A stretch of DNA of 25,646 nucleotides from Anaerobutyricum faecale (lineage in GTDB: Bacteria; Bacillota; Clostridia; Lachnospirales; Lachnospiraceae): assembly GCA_019119645.1 (NCBI GenBank), contig DWWR01000061.1, positions 1 through 25,646 of the forward strand, written 5' to 3'. Below are positions 16,322-23,186 of the stretch, piece after piece. A program made the translations under genes and the position numbers. The notes under the pieces were generated by a model, which made no database searches, was not told the origin of the DNA, and saw only the letters and a program-made list of their open reading frames with translations. Every line of letters starts with the position of its first letter. Within the stretch, counting starts at the first letter, position 1.

Positions 16322-17092
16322 ATGTTAATTGGAATTGATATCGGAAATACAGACATCACTTTTGGTATTTTCCAGGGAAAAAAGCTCTGCGATACGTTTC
16401 GCATGAGAACAAAGATCAACCGTACTTCTGATGAATACGGGCTGTTTATTCTGCAGGCGATCCAGTATAAGGGGTATTGCAGAGAAGACGTGGATGACGT
16501 GATCATCGCGTCCGTGGTGCCTGCGGTGATGCATTCATTCACCAGCGCGATCATCAAATATTTTAACCTGCAGCCGATCATCGTGGGAGCGGGCATCAAG
16601 ACTGGTATTAAGATCAAGACGGCCAATCCGAAGGAGACGGGAGCGGACCGTATCGTGGACGCCGTGGCCGGCTATGAGCTTTACGGCGGCCCGGTGATCG
16701 TAGTGGATTTCGGAACAGCGACCACCTACGATCTCATCACGCCGGACGGCGAGTTCATCGGATGTGTGATCTCTCCGGGTATCCGGACTTCCGCCAACGC
16801 CCTGTGGCAGCAGGCAGCCAAGCTTCCGGAAATTGAAATCCGCAAGCCGGATTCCATTCTGACCAAGGAGACGGTCACCGGAATGCAGGCAGGTCTTGTG
16901 TTCGGCTACATCGGACAGACCGAGTATATTATCCACAAGATGATCGAAGAAAGCGGATTTGAGAATGTAAAAGTAGTGGCAACCGGCGGACTGGGCAAAA
17001 TGATTGCCGAGGAGACCGACTGTATTGATTATTATGATGCCAGCCTCACGTTGAAGGGACTTCAGATTATTTATGATAAACAGAAAAGATAA
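16322..17092 (+). CDS. coaX: Type III pantothenate kinase
   Basis: This 256-residue enzyme carries out the first step of coenzyme A synthesis, ATP-dependent phosphorylation of pantothenate. The ASKHA-fold signatures of CoaX are present: the phosphate-1 loop IDIGNTDITFG (5-15), GADR (107-110), DFGTATT (129-135) with the catalytic aspartate D129, SPGI at 151-154, and TGGLG near residue 223. The length is typical. AGGAGG lies 6 nt before the ATG. Its last 20 nt overlap the start of dusB. Type III enzymes are not feedback-inhibited by CoA and need a monovalent cation, as known for the family. Confidence 0.95.
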   Translation: MLIGIDIGNTDITFGIFQGKKLCDTFRMRTKINRTSDEYGLFILQAIQYKGYCREDVDDVIIASVVPAVMHSFTSAIIKYFNLQPIIVGAGIKTGIKIKTANPKETGADRIVDAVAGYELYGGPVIVVDFGTATTYDLITPDGEFIGCVISPGIRTSANALWQQAAKLPEIEIRKPDSILTKETVTGMQAGLVFGYIGQTEYIIHKMIEESGFENVKVVATGGLGKMIAEETDCIDYYDASLTLKGLQIIYDKQKR

Positions 17093-18065
17093 AACAGACA
17101 CAGCCGCCATTTACGGCAGCGCGTTTCCTGTAATCCTCGGTCCCATGGCGGGAGTCACGGATCTGGCTTTCCGCCTTTTATGCCGGGAGCAGGGATGCGA
17201 CGTGGTGGTCACAGAGATGATCAGCGCCAAGGCGCTGTACTATGGCAATAAAAATACCATTCCCCTGATGCAGACCGATGAGAGAGAGGCTCCCGTGGGA
17301 GTGCAGATTTTTGGTTCAGAACCTGAATTAATGGGACAGATGGCACATAAGATAGAAGACAGAGGCTTCGCCTTCATCGATATCAATATGGGCTGTCCCG
17401 TGCCAAAGATCGTGAACAATCATGAGGGCTCGGCCCTGATGAAGCAGCCGGAACTGGCGGGCAGGATCGTCAGTGAGGTAAAACGGGCGGTCTCCCTGCC
17501 GGTGACAGTGAAGTTTCGCCTGGGCTTTGACGAGGAGCATAAGAACGCTGTGGAGTTCGCGAAGGTTCTTGAGGACAGCGGAGCGGATGCTCTGGCAGTG
17601 CACGGGAGGACCAGAGAGCAGTACTACAGCGGCAGAGCGGACTGGGAGGCCATCCGGCAGGTCAAAGAGGCTGTCCGGGTGCCGGTGATCGCCAACGGAG
17701 ATATTTACAGCGGCGCCGATGCCCTGGCCATCCGGGAAAAGACCGGATGCGACGGCATAATGGTGGCCCGGGGCAGCAAGGGCAACCCGTGGATTTTCCG
17801 GGAGATCAAAGCTGCTCTGGCGGGAGAGCCGGTGCCGGCGGAACCCACTGCCCGGGAAAGAGTGGAAATGCTTCTGCGCCACGCAGCCCTCTGCGTGGAA
17901 TATAAGGGCGAATACACGGGGATCCGTGAAATGCGCAAGCACGCTGCCTGGTATACGGCGGGGCTTCGCGGCTCGTCGAGACTCCGCCAGGAAGTCAATC
18001 AGGTGACAACACTGAAAGAGCTTGAACAGCTGCTTGAGAGCGCGGCGGAAGGCGGGGAGAGGTAA
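17073..18065 (+). CDS. dusB: tRNA-dihydrouridine synthase (DusB family)
   Basis: This 330-residue flavoenzyme reduces uridines in the D-loop of tRNA. The TIM-barrel motifs are in order: GPMAGVTD (23-30), the catalytic-cysteine segment INMGCPVPK with C108, VKFRLGF with K147, HGRTREQYYSGRADW (177-191) and NGDI (208-211) for FMN binding, followed by a C-terminal helical domain that binds tRNA. The gene overlaps the coaX end by 20 nt; only a distant AAGGG is available as ribosome site, so translational coupling is likely. It ends the argF operon; the next gene has its own strong promoter. Confidence 0.94.
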   Translation: MINRKDKTDTAAIYGSAFPVILGPMAGVTDLAFRLLCREQGCDVVVTEMISAKALYYGNKNTIPLMQTDEREAPVGVQIFGSEPELMGQMAHKIEDRGFAFIDINMGCPVPKIVNNHEGSALMKQPELAGRIVSEVKRAVSLPVTVKFRLGFDEEHKNAVEFAKVLEDSGADALAVHGRTREQYYSGRADWEAIRQVKEAVRVPVIANGDIYSGADALAIREKTGCDGIMVARGSKGNPWIFREIKAALAGEPVPAEPTARERVEMLLRHAALCVEYKGEYTGIREMRKHAAWYTAGLRGSSRLRQEVNQVTTLKELEQLLESAAEGGER

Positions 18066-18095
18066 CAGGAGTGAAAGAAACCCTGTGAAGCCTCG

Positions 18096-18124
18096 TTGAC
18101 AATCATTTTAAATTGCATTATAAT
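18096..18124 (+). promoter_or_regulatory. Perfect-consensus sigma-A promoter of greA
   Basis: TTGACA (18096-18101), exactly 17 nt, TATAAT (18119-18124): both hexamers and the spacing are ideal. Transcription should start near 18131, giving a leader of about 67 nt that contains the hairpin at 18140-18163. Confidence 0.9.
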
Positions 18125-18139
18125 TATGGCTTATCTGGG

Positions 18140-18167
18140 GTCTCCTTTTAATTGTAAGGAGACTTTT
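18140..18167 (+). promoter_or_regulatory. Terminator-like hairpin in the greA leader (candidate attenuator)
   Basis: GTCTCCTT (18140-18147) and AAGGAGAC (18156-18163) form a perfect 8-bp stem with an 8-nt loop, followed by TTTTG. It lies within about 10 nt of the predicted start and about 30 nt before the greA ATG. It would release a roughly 35-nt RNA unless read through. Regulation by this element is inference. Confidence 0.6.
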
Positions 18168-18197
18168 GACAGGTCAGCAACTTTAAGAAAGGTGTAG

Positions 18198-18695
18198 ATG
18201 AAAACGATGGTAGAGAGTAAGAAACATATCCTGACAAGCAAAGGAATGAAGGCCCTGGAAGATGAACTTCAGGATTTAAAAGTAGTAAAAAGAAAAGAGA
18301 TCGCGCAGAAGATCAAGGAAGCCAGAGAGCAGGGCGACTTATCCGAGAATGCCGAGTATGATGCAGCCAAAGATGAGCAGCGTTCCATCGAGGCAAAGAT
18401 AGAAGAGCTTGAGAAGATCATCAGAAATGCAGAGGTTATCGATGAGTCTGCCTTCGACAAAGACACGGTCAGCATCGGAAGTACCGTTAAGTTTTATGAT
18501 GAAGAGTTTGACGAGGAGCTTGAGTACCGTATTGTCGGTTCCACAGAGTCCGATATCATGAAGGGCCTGATCTCCAATGAGTCTCCTCTGGGCAAGGCGC
18601 TCGTGGGCTCCAAGATTGGACAGGAGATTGAAGTGGAGAGCGCGGACGGCATTTCCAGATATAAAGTTCTTGAGATTTCAAGAAGCGATATGTAA
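18198..18695 (+). CDS. greA: Transcript cleavage factor GreA
   Basis: This 165-residue factor enters the RNA polymerase secondary channel and stimulates cleavage of backtracked RNA. The N-terminal antiparallel coiled coil (about 14-82) carries the tip motif GDLSENAEYDAAKDEQ with the essential acidic residues D47 and E50. The C-terminal FKBP-like domain (about 88-163) includes VSIGSTVKFYD and SPLGKALVGSKIGQEIEV. The ATG at 18198 has AAAGG 5 nt upstream; a second ATG three codons on is too far from that site. The gene has a perfect promoter, a leader hairpin and its own terminator, so it is a single-gene unit. Confidence 0.96.
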   Translation: MKTMVESKKHILTSKGMKALEDELQDLKVVKRKEIAQKIKEAREQGDLSENAEYDAAKDEQRSIEAKIEELEKIIRNAEVIDESAFDKDTVSIGSTVKFYDEEFDEELEYRIVGSTESDIMKGLISNESPLGKALVGSKIGQEIEVESADGISRYKVLEISRSDM

Positions 18696-18742
18696 GAGAT
18701 ACAGAAGAAGCTGTATACACAAACATACGGGAGCGAGAAGAT

Positions 18743-18802
18743 AACTGTCGCACAAATCAAATATCAGAGAGATTCCTGATATTTTGTTTGGCGGCAGTTT
18801 TT
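18743..18802 (+). terminator. Long imperfect hairpin terminator after greA
   Basis: AACTGTCGC (18743-18751) pairs with GCGGCAGTT (18791-18799, one wobble). Inside it AAATATCAG (18759-18767) pairs perfectly with CTGATATTT (18776-18784). TTTTT ends the structure at 18802. Confidence 0.82.
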
Positions 18803-18835
18803 CGCATATACGGAGAACGGTTTTTCAGATTATCG

Positions 18836-18865
18836 TTGTAATTCATGGATTAAACATGTTATACT
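18836..18865 (+). promoter_or_regulatory. Promoter of the cyclic-di-AMP operon with overlapping palindrome
   Basis: TTGTAA (18836-18841), 18-nt spacer, TATACT (18860-18865) preceded by TG (extended -10). The -10 box overlaps the inverted repeat ATACTT-ATT-AAGTAT (18861-18875), which covers the expected start region and could be an operator. Confidence 0.55.
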
Positions 18866-18926
18866 TATTAAGTATAAAAAATAAAGTGATAAGTCTTTCA
18901 TGCTCCTCGGTCGGAGGTGTCAATAT

Positions 18927-18953
18927 ATGTGGGACTGGGTCGGAAAGGGTTAA
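18927..18953 (+). CDS. Possible 8-codon leader peptide MWDWVGKG
   Basis: An ATG 9 nt after TCGGAGG opens the frame MWDWVGKG, stopping at TAA three nt before the ATG of the next gene. CTCC at 18903-18906 can pair with GGAG at 18913-18916 and mask its ribosome site. Two of eight codons are Trp. It may be real, giving coupled translation, or chance. Confidence 0.25.
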   Translation: MWDWVGKG

Positions 18954-18956
18954 TGA

Positions 18957-19358
18957 ATGATTGACGTATCAAAGGTTCGTATGATGACCAGACTGGCTGT
19001 CTACGAGAAACAACAGGGAAAAAAGGAACTGAAAATGCATCGTTTCAGCATGAGAACATACCTGAGCCTCAAGCTCATCGGCAGTTTTTTTGCTGTGACG
19101 GTCGCTTATGTGCTGGGAGCCGCGCTGTACATGATGCGGTATTATTCCAACATTATGACGGAGGGCCTTGCTTTTTCCTACGGGGGAATCCTCAAAAATA
19201 TTCTTATTGTGTACGGGATTGTCATGATCATCAATCTCATCATCACCTTTGTGATTCAGAGGAAGAGATACATAAAAATGCTCAAGAGCATAAGACAATA
19301 CGACAAGAGTCTGTTTGCTCTGAAGAAGTACCTGGACAAAGAAGAACAATTACAATAG
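18957..19358 (+). CDS. Uncharacterised two-helix membrane protein upstream of cdaA
   Basis: This 133-residue protein has a basic N-terminal cytoplasmic segment (1-34), a hydrophobic helix at about 35-60, a loop containing MMRYYSNIMTEGLAFSY, a second helix at about 77-100 and a basic, helical C-terminus (RKRYIKMLKSIRQYDKSLFALKKYLDKEEQLQ region, 101-133). Both ends are predicted inside. I recognise no family motif. The ATG at 18957 has GGAAAGGG 7 nt upstream. It opens the operon that continues with another membrane protein and then cdaA, so a link to cyclic-di-AMP or envelope homeostasis is a guess from position only. The next gene begins about 18 nt after its stop. Confidence 0.75.
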   Translation: MIDVSKVRMMTRLAVYEKQQGKKELKMHRFSMRTYLSLKLIGSFFAVTVAYVLGAALYMMRYYSNIMTEGLAFSYGGILKNILIVYGIVMIINLIITFVIQRKRYIKMLKSIRQYDKSLFALKKYLDKEEQLQ

Positions 19359-19376
19359 AAAGACAGGATGTTGCGT

Positions 19377-20417
19377 ATGGCACAGTTAGTTTATCTGAAA
19401 GAAAATATAAAGTATTTTTACCAAAAGCACTCGGAGTATCTGGATCCTGCCATGAAGCTGCTGTTCTCTTTTATAATGCTGTGCCTGGTGCAGAGCATGT
19501 TTCAGTATAATGAAGCGGTAAATAAACCCTGGCTTTTCCTGCTGGTATCGGTGGCTCAGGCGTTTCTGCCGCTTTCCTTCTGTTTTTATTCAGCGGCCTG
19601 CCTGATTCTGGTCAATCTGTGGCAGGTGTCCGTGGAGATATTCGTTGTATATTTACTGTTTTTTATCATCTGTTACCTCCTGTTTGTGAGGGTCGACGGA
19701 AAGCATGCATTTATTATCATAGTAACCCCGATTTTATTTTATCTCAAATTAGAATATTTTCTGCCGGTTCTGCTGGGAATGACCGTCGGTTTCGGCGGGA
19801 TTCTTCCGATGGCAGCCGGGATTTTCTTATATTTTTTCAGCTTGTATACCAGAGACGCCAGTGCGCTGCTGACTACCACGGAGAATCTGGAACCGGGAAT
19901 CGGCATGTCGCGGATTACCAGCCTGCTGATCATTGACAGGAAGCTGCTGGTGATTTTGATCACATTTTGTCTGATCGTGTTTGTGTCGACGATTTTATAC
20001 CAGATGTTTCATGAGAAGGCATGGATGTTTTCCATCATCATAGGAAATGTGTCTCTGGCGGTGCTGCTTCTTTTCGGGCGGCTGATCTTTGAGCTGGATT
20101 ACACCATATGGAGGGTGTTTCTGGAGATCGTGCTTGCCATGGGACTGGCAACGGTGGTTCAGTTCTTTAAAGGGATCGGTGATTTCTCCAGGATAGAGAA
20201 GGTTTCCTTTGAGGATGATGAATACATTTACTTTGTCAAGGCGGTGCCGAAGATAAAGGCGGCGCAGGAGGAGAGAAATGTGACGGACATCGTGGCGCCG
20301 GACGGAGACGGCGGAGAACCCGGGCAGGAGGCCGCCGGCGTGCCGGGCGGAGAAGAGAAACCGGGGGATGACAGGATGAAGACTGACAGAACAGAAAACG
20401 GGAGACGGAATGAATGA
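19377..20417 (+). CDS. Uncharacterised polytopic membrane protein coupled to cdaA
   Basis: This 346-residue protein has about nine transmembrane helices (approx. 27-42, 52-84 as two, 86-104, 111-126, 128-154, 186-207, 217-236, 245-263), then a cytoplasmic region with a distinctive motif FEDDEYIYFVKAVPKIK (278-294) and a disordered Gly/Glu/Asp-rich tail (300-346). I chose ATG 19377 because AGGA lies 8 nt upstream; ATG 19368 three codons earlier is the alternative. Its TGA overlaps the cdaA ATG (ATGA), meaning coupled translation and probably linked function. No ATPase, transporter or enzyme motif is visible. From memory, similar proteins precede cdaA in related genomes, but I cannot confirm it. 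It could be a regulator or membrane partner of CdaA; that is inference. Confidence 0.78.
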   Translation: MAQLVYLKENIKYFYQKHSEYLDPAMKLLFSFIMLCLVQSMFQYNEAVNKPWLFLLVSVAQAFLPLSFCFYSAACLILVNLWQVSVEIFVVYLLFFIICYLLFVRVDGKHAFIIIVTPILFYLKLEYFLPVLLGMTVGFGGILPMAAGIFLYFFSLYTRDASALLTTTENLEPGIGMSRITSLLIIDRKLLVILITFCLIVFVSTILYQMFHEKAWMFSIIIGNVSLAVLLLFGRLIFELDYTIWRVFLEIVLAMGLATVVQFFKGIGDFSRIEKVSFEDDEYIYFVKAVPKIKAAQEERNVTDIVAPDGDGGEPGQEAAGVPGGEEKPGDDRMKTDRTENGRRNE

Positions 20418-21343
20418 ATTTTGATGAATTTCTGAGCTTGATACAAAAATATTTATACAGATTTTCCATTTCAACAATCGGTATTACGGACATTGTACAG
20501 ATTATCATCATCAGTGCCATCGTCTATCAGATTATAAAATGGCTACAGCTTACCAGGGCATGGACGCTCTTTAAGGGAATTGTCGTGCTTCTGCTTTTTG
20601 CGCTCATGGCGGTCATTTTTCAGCTGGATACCATTGCCTGGCTGCTGTCCAACTCGCTCAGCGTGGGAATTATGGCAGTGATCGTTATTTTTCAGCCGGA
20701 ACTGCGCCGCGCCCTTGAGCAGCTGGGAAGACAGAACTTTTTCCGTAATCTGATTTTTTCTTCTGATGATGAGGCGGCGGAAAAGACATTCCTGACGGAG
20801 AAGGGAATTACGGAGATCGTCCGGGCTTCTTTTGAGATGAGCAAGGTAAAAACCGGCGCCCTCATGGTTATTGAACAGAAAGTGGCGCTGGGTGAGTATG
20901 AGAGAACGGGTATAGCAGTGGATGGTATTTTGACAAGCCAGCTGCTGATCAACATTTTTGAGCATAATACGCCTCTTCACGACGGTGCGGTTATCATCCG
21001 GGGCAACCGGATTGTTTCGGCTACCTGCTATCTGCCGCTGACCGATAATCTGGAACTGGGAAAAGAACTGGGGACCAGACACCGGGCGGCAGTGGGAATC
21101 AGCGAGGTTTCCGACAGTACGACTATCGTGGTGTCAGAAGAGACTGGCGCGGTTTCTGTCGCGAAGGACGGTAAGCTTTACCGCAACCTTGACAGAGAAG
21201 AGCTGAAAGAGAGACTGGAACTTCTTCGTCCGGAACCGACAGGCAGCATCGATGTATTAAAGAAGTGGAAAGGACTGTTGCGTAATGAAAAATCTGAAAA
21301 ACCTGGCAAACCTGACAAATCTCAAAAATCTGATAAACAATAA
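20414..21343 (+). CDS. cdaA: Diadenylate cyclase CdaA (cyclic-di-AMP synthase)
   Basis: This 309-residue membrane enzyme condenses two ATP into cyclic-di-AMP, the essential second messenger for potassium, osmotic and cell-wall control. Three N-terminal transmembrane helices (about 22-42, 52-70, 74-93) precede the DAC domain (about 110-270), with the signature motifs DGA (190-192) and RHRAA (222-226). The C-terminus is unusual: residues 293-308 are five consecutive Lys-(Ser/Pro)-x triplets, encoded by a 9-bp tandem repeat that is also the start of cdaR. The start overlaps the preceding stop as ATGA; the 3' end overlaps cdaR by 59 nt. The order cdaA-cdaR is canonical; glmM, the usual third member, does not follow. 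Confidence 0.95.
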   Translation: MNFDEFLSLIQKYLYRFSISTIGITDIVQIIIISAIVYQIIKWLQLTRAWTLFKGIVVLLLFALMAVIFQLDTIAWLLSNSLSVGIMAVIVIFQPELRRALEQLGRQNFFRNLIFSSDDEAAEKTFLTEKGITEIVRASFEMSKVKTGALMVIEQKVALGEYERTGIAVDGILTSQLLINIFEHNTPLHDGAVIIRGNRIVSATCYLPLTDNLELGKELGTRHRAAVGISEVSDSTTIVVSEETGAVSVAKDGKLYRNLDREELKERLELLRPEPTGSIDVLKKWKGLLRNEKSEKPGKPDKSQKSDKQ

Positions 21344-22538
21344 TATCGGGATGAAGGTTCTTTCCGTTTTCATTGCGGTGTTAATCTGGCTTCTGGTGGC
21401 CAATATCAACGACCCGGTCAGAACGGAGAGGTTCAGTGATATTCCGGTGACGATTATAAATGAAAGCGCGCTGACAGATTTGGGATACGCCTATGAGGTG
21501 GTGGAAGGCAGCGAAGTGACCATTACTGTGGAGGGAAAGCGGAGCATCCTGAGCGATATGTCGGCATCGGATTTTCAGGCGGTGGCGGATTTTTCCAAAC
21601 TGTCTGAGGTGGATGCGGTGCCCATTGATGTGAGTGCCAAAAAATATGCCAATCAGCTTGATATTACCCTGGGTAATGTCAATACTATGAAGATCAAAAA
21701 GGATGCTGTGGTGAGCGTCAGCGTTCCGGTCAACATCATTTTGGACGGAGAGCCGGCGGACGGTTACGCTGTGGGTAATATGACCGGAACACCGAATCTG
21801 GTGAAGGTGACAGGACCGGAGAATCTCCTGTCCAGCGCCAAGGAGATCCGCGCGGAGGTGGATATCGACGGCATCAGTCATGATGTGACGACCACGGCGG
21901 ATCCGGTACTTTATAATGATAATAATGAGGTGATAGACAGCACCCAGATCCAGATGGATACTACTTCCATAGATGTGCTGATATCTCTTTGGAAGACCAA
22001 ACTGGTGGATGTGAATCTGCAGTCCATCGGAACGCCGGCGGATGGATACGAGATGACTTCTTTTGATTATGAGCCGAAGAAGATTCTTATTGCGGCGCCG
22101 GATGATGTTCTCAGTGACCTGACGGCCATTACCCTGCCGAACATTTCCGTGGAAGGCCGGACTGAGAATTATGAGGAGGATATTCCTCTTGATGAAGATT
22201 CTCTTCCGGATCATGTGATCCTGGCGGATGATGTGCAGGACGTGAAGGTTCAGGCAACCATAGAGAAGAGAACGACCCGTCGTTTAAGTTTTACAGAGGC
22301 AGATATCAGTATCAGAGGCAAGGGAACTCACACAGTAACCTTTGACAGCAACAACAAATATTCTATTCAGATTGAAGGGGCAGAATCCATGATCAAGGAG
22401 CTGAAGATCGCGGATTTCACTCCGTGGGTGGACATAACCGATCTGGAGGAGGGAGAACAGACTGTGCGGCTTCACGTGAAGGAAGTTGACGGTGTGACGG
22501 TGAATTCTACCCCCCGGATCACACTGACCATTGAATAA
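21285..22538 (+). CDS. cdaR: CdaR / YbbR-domain regulator of CdaA
   Basis: This 417-residue protein has a short cytoplasmic N-terminus, one transmembrane helix (about 24-40; VLSVFIAVLIWLLVANI) and four extracytoplasmic YbbR repeats (about 45-130, 140-220, 230-310, 320-417), the usual CdaR architecture. CdaR binds CdaA in the membrane and modulates cyclic-di-AMP synthesis. The chosen ATG (21285) has AAAGGA 10 nt upstream and gives the N-terminus M-K-(N-L-x)5; an ATG at 21351 (residue 23) would remove that repeat but has no ribosome site. A terminator follows 8 nt after the stop. Confidence 0.92.
   Translation: MKNLKNLANLTNLKNLINNNIGMKVLSVFIAVLIWLLVANINDPVRTERFSDIPVTIINESALTDLGYAYEVVEGSEVTITVEGKRSILSDMSASDFQAVADFSKLSEVDAVPIDVSAKKYANQLDITLGNVNTMKIKKDAVVSVSVPVNIILDGEPADGYAVGNMTGTPNLVKVTGPENLLSSAKEIRAEVDIDGISHDVTTTADPVLYNDNNEVIDSTQIQMDTTSIDVLISLWKTKLVDVNLQSIGTPADGYEMTSFDYEPKKILIAAPDDVLSDLTAITLPNISVEGRTENYEEDIPLDEDSLPDHVILADDVQDVKVQATIEKRTTRRLSFTEADISIRGKGTHTVTFDSNNKYSIQIEGAESMIKELKIADFTPWVDITDLEEGEQTVRLHVKEVDGVTVNSTPRITLTIE
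21291..21335 (+). repeat. Five-copy 9-bp tandem repeat spanning the cdaA/cdaR overlap
   Basis: Units are AATCTGAAA, AACCTGGCA, AACCTGACA, AATCTCAAA and AATCTGATA. In the cdaR frame each reads Asn-Leu-x; in the cdaA frame (+2) each reads Lys-(Ser/Pro)-x. Because the unit is a multiple of three, copy changes would keep both frames open. Confidence 0.88.
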
Positions 22539-22546
22539 ATTGCTTG

Positions 22547-22590
22547 AAACTGCCGTACAGGCTGGAGAATAGTCCGTACGGCAGTTTCTT
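22547..22590 (+). terminator. Intrinsic terminator after cdaR
   Basis: AAACTGCCGTAC (22547-22558) and GTACGGCAGTTT (22576-22587) form a perfect 12-bp stem with a 17-nt loop, followed by CTTCTATA. It closes the cyclic-di-AMP operon; a TATAAT at 22594-22599 just beyond may serve the next gene, but its -35 is poor. Confidence 0.82.
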
Positions 22591-22627
22591 CTATATAATA
22601 CCAGCAAATGTACCAGGAGGAAAAAAT

Positions 22628-23155
22628 ATGAGAAAAAAAACGGAGACTTTACTGTGCGTCGCGTTCATGGAGCTTCTCCGAAAATACCCGTTTCCTAAGA
22701 TTACCATTCAGAAGATCGCGCAGCAGTGCGGAGTGAACCGTCAGACATTCTATTATTATTTTGATAATATTTATGATCTGATGACGAAGGCCTTTGAGTA
22801 TGAGTTGATCCGGGAGAGTCACATGTATGAGGAAACGTCCTGGGAAGCCGCCATGGAACGGTTTCTGTGCTGGATGAAGGAGAACAGGGCGATCATAAAA
22901 AATATGCTCATAAATGTGGAGAGCAGTTATATGCGCCGGGCCATTTACCCGGTTATCATGCAAAGTATGATCAATTCCTGCTGTCCCAATCAGAGTGTTC
23001 AGAACAGGGACGCGGAATCCGATGAATTTGCGCGTCATTTTCTTGTGATCGGGATCACGCAGTATATTCTTGAGTGGGTGGAAAGTGATTACAAAGAGAG
23101 TGTGAATGATGTGATCCGAAAGCTGTTTTTCATCATAAAGAAAGTATATGAATAA
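22628..23155 (+). CDS. TetR/AcrR-family transcriptional regulator
   Basis: This 175-residue DNA-binding regulator has an N-terminal HTH (about 5-52), with ITIQKIAQQCGVNRQTFYYYF giving the recognition helix and the FYYYF signature. The C-terminal helical domain (60-175) would bind a ligand and dimerise; it lacks recognisable ligand motifs and resembles the short TetR_C forms seen in DhaS-like regulators. The start at 22628 has GGAGG 7 nt upstream; the in-frame ATG at 22544 lies within the cdaR terminator region and is not used. It stands alone between a terminator and a methyltransferase gene. Its targets are unknown; no clear palindromic operator is seen directly upstream. Confidence 0.88.
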   Translation: MRKKTETLLCVAFMELLRKYPFPKITIQKIAQQCGVNRQTFYYYFDNIYDLMTKAFEYELIRESHMYEETSWEAAMERFLCWMKENRAIIKNMLINVESSYMRRAIYPVIMQSMINSCCPNQSVQNRDAESDEFARHFLVIGITQYILEWVESDYKESVNDVIRKLFFIIKKVYE

Positions 23156-23186
23156 AGCAAAATAAGAGCAGAAAATGGAGAAGACT

